The notes under the pieces: generated by a model
The model's database searches: none
Told to the model about the DNA's origin: nothing
Seen by the model: the letters and a program-made list of their open reading frames with translations, nothing else
Assembly (NCBI RefSeq): GCF_027557445.1
Contig: NZ_CP106841.1
Location: 916,001 to 980,000, forward strand
From: Paenalcaligenes faecalis
GTDB lineage: Bacteria > Pseudomonadota > Gammaproteobacteria > Burkholderiales > Burkholderiaceae_B
Length of the DNA stretch: 64,000 nucleotides
Direction: 5' to 3'
Made by a program: the position numbers and the translations under genes
Part shown: positions 1-9,284 of the stretch, in pieces
How positions within the stretch are numbered: position 1 is the stretch's first letter
Layout of the letters: every line of letters starts with the position of its first letter

Positions 1-192
1 TACTGGGATGCCAAGTGGCCAGTAAATAGTCCAATAAATCTAGAACAAAGGCACTATATCTGGAGCGCATTAATTGCTCAGCATCCGGGGCTTGTAAGTA
101 TAAATCGCCCTGATGCCAACGCTGGCAGCATTGTGCATACGGTTTATGGCTTTGGCAAGGACAAGGAGTATTCGGCATGGCTTAGTTTTTAA
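1..192 (+). CDS. C-terminal end of an unidentified protein (5' end outside window)
   Basis: An open frame runs from the first base to a TAA at 190-192, giving 63 residues ending in AWLSF. It is rich in aromatic residues (Trp, Tyr, His) and has no motif I can assign. Its stop overlaps by 11 bases the stop of the gene coming the other way, as expected for a tightly packed convergent pair. The lack of any upstream stop and the natural composition suggest real coding sequence, but nothing supports a function. Confidence 0.5.
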   Translation, partial: YWDAKWPVNSPINLEQRHYIWSALIAQHPGLVSINRPDANAGSIVHTVYGFGKDKEYSAWLSF

Positions 193-1951
193 AATAGTCT
201 GTTTGTGAAAAACCAGTAGCAGCCAGTTTAAGCATGGTGCTTTCATTGAGAGGGGGTGAGAAAATAAATCCTTGCACTAAATCACAGCCCATTGCACGTA
301 ATAAATTCAACTGTGCTGACTCCTCAACGCCTTCGGCGACTGTCATAAATTCAAAATGACGAGCCATATCAATCACGGTGCTGGTTAGCCGTTGATCTTG
401 GGCATTGCAATGCATCTCTTTGATAAAGGCACGATCTATTTTTAGGACTGAAACAGGCAGAACTTTTAGATAGGCCAATGAAGAGTAGCCAGTTCCAAAA
501 TCATCAATTGCAATGCGTAAGCCAGCTTGAGATAAGGCCTGTAGTTGGCGCATGGCGAGCTGCATATCTTGCATTAAGCCTGATTCGGTGACTTCGATTT
601 CTAACACATAGGGAGGAAGTCCGGATTGGCTTACCGTTTTAATTAACCATTCAGCAAAGTCGTGCTGCATTAGCTGTGAGCTAGCAACGTTCACTGCAAC
701 AGTAAAAAGCTCATCCACCTGTTGTTGTTCACGCCAACGCGAAATGGCTTGAATGGCTTGCTTAATAACCCATTTGCCAATGTGAATAATATCACCACTG
801 GCCTCTGCTGCAGGAATGAACTCCACAGGAGAAACCCTTCCTAGTACGGGGCTTTCCCACCGTAATAAGGCCTCAACACCTCGAACTTGCCCGTTACGTA
901 CATCTACTTTAGGTTGGTAGAGTAAGTGAAACTCATTGCCTTCGATAGCTTGATGCAAAGCATCACGAACGTGAATTTTACGCATCAAAGCATCCTCTAG
1001 CTCTTGGCTATAGCACTGCCAGAGCCCATCTGCAGAGGGCAGGGCTACTGCGGCTCTGCGTATGGTTTGCTCAGGGCTATCAGAGGGGTGCTGTTGGCTG
1101 ATGCCAATGCGAGCACGTATATGTAATAGTAGTTGCCCTAAACGTAATGGGGCTTGAATAGTGTCAAGCAAGCATTGGGCGATCAATGCTACAGAGACGG
1201 CGGGTGTAGATGAGTTTTCACATAAAACAACCCATTTATCGCTCCCCCAAACTCCGAGTAGGGATATGGGTATCTCTGTGATCGAGTTGAGGAGTAAAGA
1301 GGTTTTGCAAAGAGTCTGATCTACCACCTCATAACCGTGTAAGCGGGCTATTTCATCTAAGCCTTCTAGCACAATAAAGAAAGCAAAAGCGTCTTTTTTG
1401 TCGGATTGTAAGGCGAGTAAGTGCTCAAGAATCACATGTCGATTGGGTAGCTCGGTTACTGGGTCTTGACGCGAACGTATTGCAAGCTCGGTGGTGCGCG
1501 CTTGAACTAATTCTTCAAGTAAGTTCGCTCGCTCCGTGCGCTCTACCAGTAAACGTTGTAGTTGCAGGGTATTGTGAATACGCTGCAAGACTTCAATATG
1601 ATTAAATGGTTTAGTTAAAAAATCTTGGACACCAAGCTCTAACGCATCATGACGAGTGGTTTCATCGATTTGAGCCGTCAAAATAATGACAGCTGGGGTT
1701 TTGTCACCCATCGTGTGATTGAGTCGTTGTAACAACTCTAATCCGCTCATACCAGGCATTCTAATGTCGAGCAGAATTAAGTCAGGGCGTTGACGTTGCA
1801 CTCTGTCTTCTACTTGAAGCGGGTTACACATTCCTTCTATGTTGGTATAGCCTTCATCCTCAAGGAGGTCCATGAGTAGCTCTACATTCACGGGGTTGTC
1901 ATCAATGACTAGAATGTCTGCCTCGCTAAATAACTGGGCAACGATAGTCAT
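182..1951 (-). CDS. Response regulator with degenerate GGDEF and intact EAL domain (c-di-GMP phosphodiesterase)
   Basis: A 589-residue protein with three parts. A receiver domain (about 10-130) has phospho-acceptor D62 in LLDIRMPG and K114 in the LTKPF motif. A GGDEF-like domain (about 160-300) carries GSDKW at 236-240 in place of GGDEF, so cyclase activity is unlikely. An EAL domain (about 330-580) has E360-A-L, N421, E453 in EVTES, the DDFGTGYSSL stretch starting at D483, K504 and E540, the set needed for c-di-GMP hydrolysis. It starts inside the last codons of the upstream hybrid kinase gene (ATGA overlap at 1948-1951), so the two are co-translated. The kinase is probably its phosphodonor and the output a fall in c-di-GMP. 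Known of the family: such regulators promote motility or biofilm dispersal. The signal and partner are inferred. Confidence 0.9.
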   Translation of the reverse strand: MTIVAQLFSEADILVIDDNPVNVELLMDLLEDEGYTNIEGMCNPLQVEDRVQRQRPDLILLDIRMPGMSGLELLQRLNHTMGDKTPAVIILTAQIDETTRHDALELGVQDFLTKPFNHIEVLQRIHNTLQLQRLLVERTERANLLEELVQARTTELAIRSRQDPVTELPNRHVILEHLLALQSDKKDAFAFFIVLEGLDEIARLHGYEVVDQTLCKTSLLLNSITEIPISLLGVWGSDKWVVLCENSSTPAVSVALIAQCLLDTIQAPLRLGQLLLHIRARIGISQQHPSDSPEQTIRRAAVALPSADGLWQCYSQELEDALMRKIHVRDALHQAIEGNEFHLLYQPKVDVRNGQVRGVEALLRWESPVLGRVSPVEFIPAAEASGDIIHIGKWVIKQAIQAISRWREQQQVDELFTVAVNVASSQLMQHDFAEWLIKTVSQSGLPPYVLEIEVTESGLMQDMQLAMRQLQALSQAGLRIAIDDFGTGYSSLAYLKVLPVSVLKIDRAFIKEMHCNAQDQRLTSTVIDMARHFEFMTVAEGVEESAQLNLLRAMGCDLVQGFIFSPPLNESTMLKLAATGFSQTDYFKN

Positions 1952-4113
1952 GAATGATCCTTTTGGGTCAAGATTTTTTTCAGGTGTTGAGTCATTTCAT
2001 CTAAGTTAAACGGTTTTATATAAAAACCAATAAAACCAGCTTCCTCTGCACATTTGATATCTTGGGGTGCAGAGCTAGCAGAAATAGCTAAGACAGGAAT
2101 AGCAGAGGTGAGTGGGTTTTGCTTCAGCATACGTTGGGCTTGAAAGCCATTCATTCCTGGTAAATCAATATCCATGAGAATGAGATCTGGTGGGTCAGAA
2201 CAAGCAACTTCAAAGCCAATCTCAGCCGAGTACACGCATTGCAAATGAACCCCAGTAATTTCACTACAGAGATCTTGCATAAGACGTTGGTTTTCAGGGT
2301 TGTCTTCGATATACAAGACTTTGTATTGATGACTATCTGCCGCAGGGACACTTAATATCGTCGTTTCGGTCGTGTCTATCCTTGGATTAGAACAAACCGA
2401 GGTAATCGGTAAATCAAACCAAAATAGACTGCCCTCATTCGGATTGGATTTAACATACACGTCACTATTCATCAGGCGGGCTAGTTTTCGTGTAAGAGCC
2501 AGTCCAACCCCTGTGCCTTCTATGCTTCCTGTTTCTGCCCCTAATCGGTTGAAAGGCTCGAATAAAGAGTCAAGGTGGTCCGCAGCAATACCAATACCTG
2601 TATCTTGAATGCTAAAACGCATGAGTCCATCTATAGCTACGCAAGATAAGGTGATGGAGCCATTCGGTTTATTATATTTGACGGCATTACTGAGTAAATT
2701 GATCAGAATTTGCTTTAGACGGGTGTAGTCAGCTTGTACAAAATAGGTATGTGTTTTATCGACAATAATATCTAACTGTAATTGCTGCTCTAAAGCCAAA
2801 GGGCGAATAATTTCTGCGGTTTCATCAATTAACTCTTGTAGTTTAATTGGCTCCAAAGAGACTTGTGTATGACCTGACTCAATACGAGCTAAGTCTAAAA
2901 CCTCATTGATTAAGTTTAATAAGTGGCGGCCACTACGTAGAATTTGGTCGACCTGACGTTGTTGGCGCTCGGAAAGAGGCTGTCGTCCATTCGCTAATAG
3001 CTGAGCAAAACCTAAAATGGCATTTAATGGTGTACGTAGCTCATGGCTCATGGAGGAAAGAAAGTCCGTTTTGGCTTGGCTAGAGAGTTCCGCAGAGTCT
3101 TTAGCCACTTTAAGTTCTTCCGTAAAACGTTGCTGCTCACTGAGTTGTCTATAAAGATTAATGAGTAATGCGCAGGTAGAGGTAAAAGGCTCTAACCACT
3201 GAACTAAGGCTTCGTCATAATCTTTTTTGCCATTTGCAATGGCATACATACCAATGAGCTCACCGCGATCAATAATAGGCACACCTAAATAACGGTATAA
3301 GGGAGGATGCCCTGGGGGAAGGTTTCCACCGCGTGCATCTGTTTCTATGTTATTACTTAGTACCATTTTCCCCTGAGTAAACACCTGACCCAACATGGTA
3401 TTTGGACCGGTTAAGAGCATCTGCCCACTACGTAACTCTTCCATAAGTTTACGAGAGGCTTCGTTCCAGGATAAGTCACTGATAGCATGAATTTTTAGGG
3501 CTGGTTTGCCATTTTTGGGAATAACCTCACCAATTAAGGCATAATCACTGCCCGTTAGTTCTTGTAAGGCTTCTTGTAAAAAACCCCACAGAGTATTTCC
3601 AGACAATAAGGCTCTGTAGTCAGTGAGGCCACGGTGTAATACCTGTAGTAGAGCGCGCTCTTGCGCTTCTCTTTCTCTGGCTGCGGCAACTGCGCGTAAA
3701 TCGGACAAAATACCAATAAATTCACGCGCCTCTGGTACAGCTTGAGCATGCCCATACTGCACCTCACTGACGGCTAAGTGTACAGGGATGGTAGAGCCAT
3801 TTTTATGCAAAGCCGCAACTTCACGCCCGGTACCTATAATGGTTTTGTTGCCTGTAGTTTGATAGGCTGATAGATAGCCATCATGGTGGTCACCCCAACG
3901 AGCAGGCATTAGCATTTTTACGTTTTGCCCTAATAGCTCATCACGTTCATAACCGAGCATATGTAGGGCTGAATCATTGACCTGCAGCATTGAGCCTCGA
4001 CCATCAATACGAATAATTCCAGCAGCAGCACCCTCAATAATGGCTTCATAACGAGCATTGGTTGTGATGCGAGCTTTGGAAAGATGGGCTAATTGAATAG
4101 TGCGATAATGCAA
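1948..4113 (-). CDS. Hybrid sensor histidine kinase (PAS-GAF-HisKA-HATPase-REC)
   Basis: Reading from the TTG at 4113 gives 721 residues: PAS (about 20-140), GAF (about 170-320), HisKA with H357 in SMSHELRTPLN, HATPase with N476 in the N-box and the DTGIGI and GTGVGLAL glycine boxes, and a C-terminal receiver with D648 in LMDIDLPG. No transmembrane segment is visible, so it is probably cytosolic. The TTG has no convincing ribosome binding site, and the frame stays open upstream to about 4180, reading LTPKDQHRLTLLARQVEQL, which is the usual linker after a GAF domain. This is probably the C-terminal part of a longer gene beginning at 4591 and broken by one base (see finding). It feeds into the overlapping REC-EAL gene. 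Function as a kinase is clear; present-day expression is not. Confidence 0.8.
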   Translation of the reverse strand: MHYRTIQLAHLSKARITTNARYEAIIEGAAAGIIRIDGRGSMLQVNDSALHMLGYERDELLGQNVKMLMPARWGDHHDGYLSAYQTTGNKTIIGTGREVAALHKNGSTIPVHLAVSEVQYGHAQAVPEAREFIGILSDLRAVAAAREREAQERALLQVLHRGLTDYRALLSGNTLWGFLQEALQELTGSDYALIGEVIPKNGKPALKIHAISDLSWNEASRKLMEELRSGQMLLTGPNTMLGQVFTQGKMVLSNNIETDARGGNLPPGHPPLYRYLGVPIIDRGELIGMYAIANGKKDYDEALVQWLEPFTSTCALLINLYRQLSEQQRFTEELKVAKDSAELSSQAKTDFLSSMSHELRTPLNAILGFAQLLANGRQPLSERQQRQVDQILRSGRHLLNLINEVLDLARIESGHTQVSLEPIKLQELIDETAEIIRPLALEQQLQLDIIVDKTHTYFVQADYTRLKQILINLLSNAVKYNKPNGSITLSCVAIDGLMRFSIQDTGIGIAADHLDSLFEPFNRLGAETGSIEGTGVGLALTRKLARLMNSDVYVKSNPNEGSLFWFDLPITSVCSNPRIDTTETTILSVPAADSHQYKVLYIEDNPENQRLMQDLCSEITGVHLQCVYSAEIGFEVACSDPPDLILMDIDLPGMNGFQAQRMLKQNPLTSAIPVLAISASSAPQDIKCAEEAGFIGFYIKPFNLDEMTQHLKKILTQKDHS

Positions 4114-4165
4114 ATGAATTAGCTGCTCAACCTGGCGTGCTAATAATGTAAGCCGGTGTTGATCT

Positions 4166-4591
4166 TTAGGAGTGAGGTGTCGGGGCTTTGTAATCCAGTA
4201 GACAAAGCGTACCTAGCATCAAGCCATTTTCGGCTCGTATAGGCGCTCCAGCATAAAAGCGGATAAAGGGTGAATCGGTCACCAAAGGGCTAGAGGTTGA
4301 CTCTGAATCTTGCAATGTATCTTCAATGACCAGCAGTTGATCGACGGTAATGGCTCGACAGCAAAATGAACCCTTACGAGGTAATTGCGTGATATTTAAG
4401 CCTACGCTGGACTTAAACCAAGCGCGGTCTGCGCCAACTAAAGATACGACCGAAATAGGCACATCAAATAGATTGGCAGCGATTTGCGTTAAATTATCAA
4501 ATGCAGGATCATTTTGGGTGTCTAGAATTTCGAGGTGAGCGAGAGTTTCTAGTCTTTCTTGTTCTGTTTTAGGCAAAGATACCTTTGTCAT
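4166..4591 (-). pseudogene. GAF-domain fragment, probable N-terminus of the downstream hybrid kinase (frameshifted)
   Basis: 141 codons of a GAF domain of the type found at the N-terminus of sensor kinases: an ERLETLAHLEILDT lead, VPISVVSLV, RKGSFCCRAI, YAGAPIRAENG and LGTLCLLD. The frame stops abruptly at APTPHS. Removing one C from the four-base run at 4182-4185 (G on the plus strand) would make DYKA continue directly as RHLTPKDQHRLTLLARQ, joining this frame to the kinase frame and giving one protein of about 880 residues. The simplest reading is a single-base frameshift, genuine or a sequencing error. If genuine, a stand-alone GAF protein is made and the kinase needs translational restart. 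Confidence 0.7.
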
Positions 4592-4632
4592 AGAAAACCT
4601 CTTGAGGTGGAAGGCGTAATGGTATACATCTG

Positions 4633-5940
4633 TTATTTGCTGCCCAAGGTGTCAGCAACTTGCTCTATGGCATGGACGACTTTACGCGCATCATTTTGAA
4701 TTGTGTGCATGATGACGCCAGCTTGTGTAGCCATCGTTACACCCTGTTCTACACTACGTTGATTATTTTGCATCTGCAAAACAGCATTTTTAGTGGAAAC
4801 TTGGTTTTGTCGGACAACATCAGAGATCATAAGTGTTGCTTGATGAGTACGTGCGGCTAGCCCTCGAACCTCATCAGCAACCACAGCAAACCCTCTACCT
4901 TGTGGACCCGCATGGGCGGCTTCAATGGCAGCATTTAGCGCTAATAAATTAGTCTGCACTGCAATGTCTTGGATGCTATTGACTAGTTCACTGATCTTTG
5001 CTGACTGAATGCTTAGGTCCGAAATGGCTTCTGCCGTTTGGTTTAAGCTGACAGCAATGTCTTGTACCATAGATGCGGTTTGCGTAACACTAGAGGCTCC
5101 TTGCTCTGCGCTATTGTCCGTTTGACTTGCAATCTGCATGGCTAATAAAGCCGCATTGGACTCAGCATGGCGTTGTTCTACTTGGGCGGTAATATTACTT
5201 GCGATTTTGATCACGCCGTATAAGCGGTCTGTAGCATCATATAAGGGGTTATAGGTAGCGCGTAGCCAGACCTTTTTTCCGTGCTTATCAATGCGCTCAA
5301 AGCGATCTGAGATAAACTCACCACGGTTTAGTTTTGCCCAAAAAGCGGAATACTCAGGACTGGCGGTATAGGCTGGGCTACAAAACATCGCGTGATGTTG
5401 CCCTAGAATTTCATCAATAGAATAATTCATTGTTTTTAGAAAATTTTCATTGGCACTAATGACTAAGCCATCTAATGAAAATTCAATAACGGCCATTGAC
5501 CTGTCAATCGCAGTCATCACGCTATGTTCTGCTTGTTCACGTCGAATTTGTTCGCTAATGTCAGTTGCGATTTTAATGATACGCACGACGCTGCCATTTG
5601 AATCAGAGACGGGGATATAACTCGCCTCAAGCCAGATTTCCTCTCCTGCTTTATTGATTCGTACAAAGCGATTGCTCCGGCTTTCTCCTGCCGCTAATCG
5701 GTTCCATGCTTGTTGATAGCGCGGGCTTTGGTAAATATCAGGCGAGCAAAATAACCGGTGATGTTGATGCTCTAGCTCTTGGGGCGAATAGCCCATTAAC
5801 TCACAGAATGCATTATTAGCGGTAAGAATAGTGCCGTTAGGAGTGAACTCAATAACAGCCATCGTCTTACGAATAGCTGTAATAATTTGTTGTGCTTGTT
5901 TGGATGAGGTAATGAGTAGTTTATTTTTGGAAAAAAGCAA
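4633..5940 (-). CDS. Soluble PAS-PAS methyl-accepting chemotaxis-type receptor (BdlA-like)
   Basis: 435 residues: two PAS domains (about 28-120 and 150-245), each followed by a PAC-like strand (IIKIATDIS and VIKIASNIT), then an MCP signalling helix pair (about 260-435) with the conserved hairpin tip ([15 protein letters not shown]). No transmembrane segment or periplasmic domain is present, so it senses a cytosolic cue. The architecture and length match Pseudomonas BdlA, which controls biofilm dispersal with c-di-GMP enzymes; the neighbouring EAL protein fits that role by inference. The start is a TTG with GGGAG eight bases upstream; no ATG lies closer to the first PAS domain. It could instead be an Aer-like energy-taxis transducer. 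Confidence 0.82.
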   Translation of the reverse strand: MLFSKNKLLITSSKQAQQIITAIRKTMAVIEFTPNGTILTANNAFCELMGYSPQELEHQHHRLFCSPDIYQSPRYQQAWNRLAAGESRSNRFVRINKAGEEIWLEASYIPVSDSNGSVVRIIKIATDISEQIRREQAEHSVMTAIDRSMAVIEFSLDGLVISANENFLKTMNYSIDEILGQHHAMFCSPAYTASPEYSAFWAKLNRGEFISDRFERIDKHGKKVWLRATYNPLYDATDRLYGVIKIASNITAQVEQRHAESNAALLAMQIASQTDNSAEQGASSVTQTASMVQDIAVSLNQTAEAISDLSIQSAKISELVNSIQDIAVQTNLLALNAAIEAAHAGPQGRGFAVVADEVRGLAARTHQATLMISDVVRQNQVSTKNAVLQMQNNQRSVEQGVTMATQAGVIMHTIQNDARKVVHAIEQVADTLGSK

Positions 5941-6061
5941 TTGAAACGCTCCCAGCGGGGCTCAAAAAGGGTAGTTGAGCCCATCATGTATAGATGTAAA
6001 TGCCTAACGTCTTAGGGGGAGTGTGGTTTAGGCTTATGCACAATAAATAACAATTGCAAAG

Positions 6062-6089
6062 GGGGATCAAGCTGCTGATCCCCTTTTTT
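6062..6089. terminator. Hairpin downstream of the YjfB-like gene
   Basis: GGGGATCA pairs perfectly with TGATCCCC across a six-base loop, followed by six T on the plus strand. On the minus strand, where the adjacent gene ends at 6108, the stem is followed only by a short T tract, so termination there is weaker. Confidence 0.55.
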
Positions 6090-6107
6090 ACCGAATAGGT
6101 ATTGGAT

Positions 6108-6311
6108 TTAAGCTGTTACATGAATGTTGGTTCCAACCATACCGCCTTGGGCTAGTGGTTGTGGACCCGTGGCAGAGTTAATTAGACTCAATACACTGTC
6201 AGCCTGATTATCCAACACTTTTCTAAGTAGCAGATTGTCTTTCTCTTGGACAGCATTCCAGTGCTGTAGAGAAAGGGCTGCACCAACAGTACCTTCGATT
6301 GATCCTGACAT
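6108..6311 (-). CDS. YjfB-family putative motility protein
   Basis: 67 residues starting ATG with AAAGGAG upstream. The sequence has a helical N-terminal half (LSLQHWNAVQEKDNLLLRKVLDNQADSVLSLI), a Pro/Gly-rich linker and a short C-terminal strand (GTNIHV). This is the layout of the small YjfB family, labelled putative motility proteins because members lie near chemotaxis and flagellar genes; no biochemical role is established. It lies beside the MCP-type receptor gene on the same strand, which fits. Confidence 0.6.
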   Translation of the reverse strand: MSGSIEGTVGAALSLQHWNAVQEKDNLLLRKVLDNQADSVLSLINSATGPQPLAQGGMVGTNIHVTA

Positions 6312-6361
6312 AACAGACTCCTTTTGTGTGTTAGTGGATAAATACAGTATACCTTTAATTG

Positions 6362-6892
6362 TTAATTAATTACTCCGCAAGCCATTCTAGGGCCTCCGCC
6401 CCCAAGCGGTTTAGGATGATCGGAGTGATTGTCGCCACCTTCATGAACCATTAGTGAGTGGCCGCGTAAGTCTTCAATATTTTTTAGGCGTGGCGCCAAT
6501 ACTGGTTGGGCAGCCTCTCCATTGTCGGTGACATAGAGTGGGGGTAAATCACCTAAGTGACCTGTGCCCCAAGGTTCTCCATGAATGCCCGTTTTTTCTG
6601 GGTCCCAGTGCCCTTTAGCCGCCCCTGCAGGCACCATTTTTCCATCTTGTTCACTAGGATCACAACTGGGGGCTTCATGGATATGGAAGCCATGTAGCCC
6701 AGAACTGAGCCCTTGTAGAGCAGGAGTAAAGACCAGTCCATAGTCAGATGGACTGACTACCACCTCTCCTATGGGCTGAGACGCCCCTTTTTCATCGACT
6801 AGGTGCATAGGAATCATCAAAGTGTCAGCATGAGCGGCTGCGCTTAACCCTAAGGCGGCCCCAATTAAGGCGGTGGATAATTGTTTTTTCAT
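6362..6892 (-). CDS. sodC: Periplasmic copper-zinc superoxide dismutase
   Basis: 176 residues with a Sec signal peptide (cleavage likely after A22, AHA-DT). It converts superoxide to peroxide and oxygen in the periplasm. Metal ligands are visible: H70 and H72 in GFHIHE, H95 in KGHWDP, H112 and D115 in GHLGDLPP, and H150 in [11 protein letters not shown]. Cys77 and Cys172 are placed for the structural disulfide. The C-terminal [12 protein letters not shown] is the family signature. It is a single gene preceded by an AGGAG site and an AT-rich leader. Nothing is missing, so activity is expected. Confidence 0.96.
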   Translation of the reverse strand: MKKQLSTALIGAALGLSAAAHADTLMIPMHLVDEKGASQPIGEVVVSPSDYGLVFTPALQGLSSGLHGFHIHEAPSCDPSEQDGKMVPAGAAKGHWDPEKTGIHGEPWGTGHLGDLPPLYVTDNGEAAQPVLAPRLKNIEDLRGHSLMVHEGGDNHSDHPKPLGGGGPRMACGVIN

Positions 6893-7061
6893 CTAAAAGT
6901 CTCCTGAGAACGTCATGATACGTAATTAGTAATACGTTATTTTGAGGTCTTTAGCAGTAAAATAACGCATCCAATTGCAAATTGCGGTACAGGGCTAGGC
7001 AAAAGCCAATGAGTTGTGTAATAATTATGTTCTTTGATTGGTTCGATAACATCATCAATCA

Positions 7062-7138
<77 letters not shown>

Positions 7139-7157
7139 AGATTTCCCTAGCAAAATC

Positions 7158-7196
7158 AAGCACTTAAAGCCGACTGCAATTCAGCTTTAAGTGCTT
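7158..7196. terminator. Bidirectional intrinsic terminator after the tRNA
   Basis: A 13-bp perfect inverted repeat (AAGCACTTAAAGC and its complement) around a 13-base loop, with short T tracts on both sides. It lies between the tRNA gene and the convergent YdjM-like gene. Confidence 0.75.
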
Positions 7197-7242
7197 TCTG
7201 GCGCTAGGGGTGACCTAAACGTGCCATGAATTGCGTACTGAG

Positions 7243-7785
7243 CTAGGTGACTGGCGTCCAAATGGGCGTATTTTCTGACCATTTTTCTAGAATCGCCATC
7301 AGCCATTCCGTGTCTTGATGAGCATAACCCCAATAAAGTAGCCCCGTTACAGTAAAAACCAACGTCATGGTTTTTTCGAATTGCCCTGATCGCCATAAGC
7401 CTCCGAATATAGAAACGCGTTTATGTGGCCAAAACCAAGGGATACCCATTGGATTTGGGGCATCGGCAACGATGTGGGCGAGGGCGCCGACGCTGATGCC
7501 TATAAGGGTGGCAGCGTAATAGGGCTCGGCATAATAATAAGCGAGATAGATGAGACCTACCCATAACGGTGGCCAATGGGTAATGGTGCGGTGGGGAATA
7601 ACTGTGCCAGCCCGCACCCCTTTTTTATATACTGGGATTTCAATCCAGTCAGGAAGTGTCGTGGATGAAGCGGCAGCTAATGCAGCTAAAATTTCTGCTG
7701 TGTAATTAAAACCAAGAGTGTGTACCAGAGCGGCGGCAAAAAAACCTGCGCCAACGCCCGTTAATCGATGACCTTGTCCTGTCAT
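7243..7785 (-). CDS. YdjM-like inner-membrane metal-dependent hydrolase family protein
   Basis: 180 residues with several hydrophobic segments (about 10-45, 75-110, 140-160). Family-type polar motifs are HRLTG near the N-terminus, LPDWIE, HRTITHW around 66-72 and HIVADAPNPMG near 110, giving the His/Asp set of the YdjM/DUF457 membrane-bound hydrolase family. E. coli YdjM is LexA-controlled and its biochemical role is poorly known. Here it lies alone between terminators. I see no obvious SOS box by eye. Confidence 0.8.
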   Translation of the reverse strand: MTGQGHRLTGVGAGFFAAALVHTLGFNYTAEILAALAAASSTTLPDWIEIPVYKKGVRAGTVIPHRTITHWPPLWVGLIYLAYYYAEPYYAATLIGISVGALAHIVADAPNPMGIPWFWPHKRVSIFGGLWRSGQFEKTMTLVFTVTGLLYWGYAHQDTEWLMAILEKWSENTPIWTPVT

Positions 7786-7875
7786 GGAACCTCAAAAAGA
7801 TGCAACTAAATGAGACTGGTTATTTAACCAGTCTTTGTCATCTAAGTGTAACAAATCACAGAGGTTTACAGGAAA

Positions 7876-7904
7876 AAAAGAGCTTGATGTAATCAAGCTC
7901 TTTT
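7876..7904. terminator. Intrinsic terminator of mgtE
   Basis: GAGCTTGAT and ATCAAGCTC form a perfect stem with a three-base loop, flanked by A and T tracts on both strands. It lies just downstream of the mgtE stop. Confidence 0.85.
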
Positions 7905-7943
7905 AGAGTTAGCAGAGGCGATTGCTATTTATGGGCTGTTTGT

Positions 7944-9278
7944 CTAGAGAAGGGTGCCAGTTAAAATAAACGCGGCAACAGAGAAATAAATGACTAAGCC
8001 TAATACATCGACTAAGGTTGCGACTAGTGGTGCAGAGGCGCTAGCTGGATCAAACCCAAATCGTTGTAAGGCAAAAGGTAACATCGACCCAATGCTGGAG
8101 CCAAAACAGACAATACCAATTAACGAAACCCAGATCGTAAAGGCGATGAGCATATAGTGCTCACCATAATCATAAAAGCCGAGATGCTGCCAAGCCATAA
8201 TACGGGCAAAACCAATACTACCTAATCCTGCACCAAGTACGAGGCCCGTCGGTAGCTCACGTAGGATAACGCGCCACCAGTCTTTAAGCTGAACCTCGCC
8301 TAACGCTAATCCACGAATCAATAGTGAGGTGGCTTGAGATCCAGAGTTACCTCCTGAGCTCATGATAAGGGGAATAAACATTGCCAGCACTACCGCTTTT
8401 TCTAGTTCCATTTCGTAGTACTGCATGGCACTTGCTGTGAACATCTCACCTAAGAACAAAATGGCTAACCAACCACCTCGTTTACGTAGCATGGTGCCAA
8501 AACCTGCCTCTAGGTAGGGCTTGCCAATGTGTTCTGCTCCACCAAAGCGGCCAAAGTCTTCAGCGGCTTCGTCCATCAAGGCATCAATCACATCATCCAC
8601 CGTTACGATGCCGAGCACCTGATTGCTTTCGTCAACCACAGGCAAAGCTAAAAAGTCATGACGACGAATTAAATGGGCTGCCTCATCACGGTCCATATAG
8701 GCCTCTAGCGTGATGGGAGTCTGACCTGTCCACAGGTCTGTTAACGGTGCGCTGGAATCCGAGCAGACGAGCTGACGTAAGGGAAGAACAAATTGCAGTT
8801 GCTGCGCCTCGTTAACCACATAGATTGAATAGACCGTCTCACGCTTAGCATGGACTTCCCGGATATGATCCAGAGTCTGCAGCACTGTCCAGTAGGTTGG
8901 AACTTGAGTAAATTCAGTCGTCATGATGCTGCCCACGGTCCCTTCGGGGTAGCTCATTAAGCGCAGAATCGAGGTGCGAGAGGCTGGACTTAACAGACTT
9001 AACGTTTGTTGACGTACCTCAGGCTCTACGATGCTTAATAAGTCAGCAATCCGGTCCTCTGCCATTTGATCCAATACATCGACCCGTTTGATATTAGACA
9101 GATGGGTCAATAACTCGACGTCATGAGTTAGCTCTGGGTTTTCGATGAGCTCTATTAACCCATCTGTATCAAGTTGAGTCGCGAGTTGGACGGCGACAGT
9201 CGCCTTTAGTTGATTTAAGTAGCTGACGGCATCAGCAACGTGGTCAAATTGTTTTAAGTGGGCGATAGAGTCTTGCAT
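7944..9278 (-). CDS. mgtE: Magnesium transporter MgtE
   Basis: 444 residues: MgtE N domain (about 30-135), a CBS pair (about 140-260), then five membrane helices (about 280-444). Pore signatures are visible: FIPLIMSSGGNSGSQATSLLIRGLALGE and the last-helix stretch PLVATLVDVLGLVIYF. MgtE is a Mg2+ channel gated by Mg2+ binding to the cytosolic N and CBS domains. The ATG lies six bases after the prpF stop with AAGGAA before it, so it seems co-transcribed with prpF. There is no room for an M-box riboswitch directly upstream. Length and motifs are normal. Confidence 0.95.
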   Translation of the reverse strand: MQDSIAHLKQFDHVADAVSYLNQLKATVAVQLATQLDTDGLIELIENPELTHDVELLTHLSNIKRVDVLDQMAEDRIADLLSIVEPEVRQQTLSLLSPASRTSILRLMSYPEGTVGSIMTTEFTQVPTYWTVLQTLDHIREVHAKRETVYSIYVVNEAQQLQFVLPLRQLVCSDSSAPLTDLWTGQTPITLEAYMDRDEAAHLIRRHDFLALPVVDESNQVLGIVTVDDVIDALMDEAAEDFGRFGGAEHIGKPYLEAGFGTMLRKRGGWLAILFLGEMFTASAMQYYEMELEKAVVLAMFIPLIMSSGGNSGSQATSLLIRGLALGEVQLKDWWRVILRELPTGLVLGAGLGSIGFARIMAWQHLGFYDYGEHYMLIAFTIWVSLIGIVCFGSSIGSMLPFALQRFGFDPASASAPLVATLVDVLGLVIYFSVAAFILTGTLL

Positions 9279-9284
9279 TAGTGG

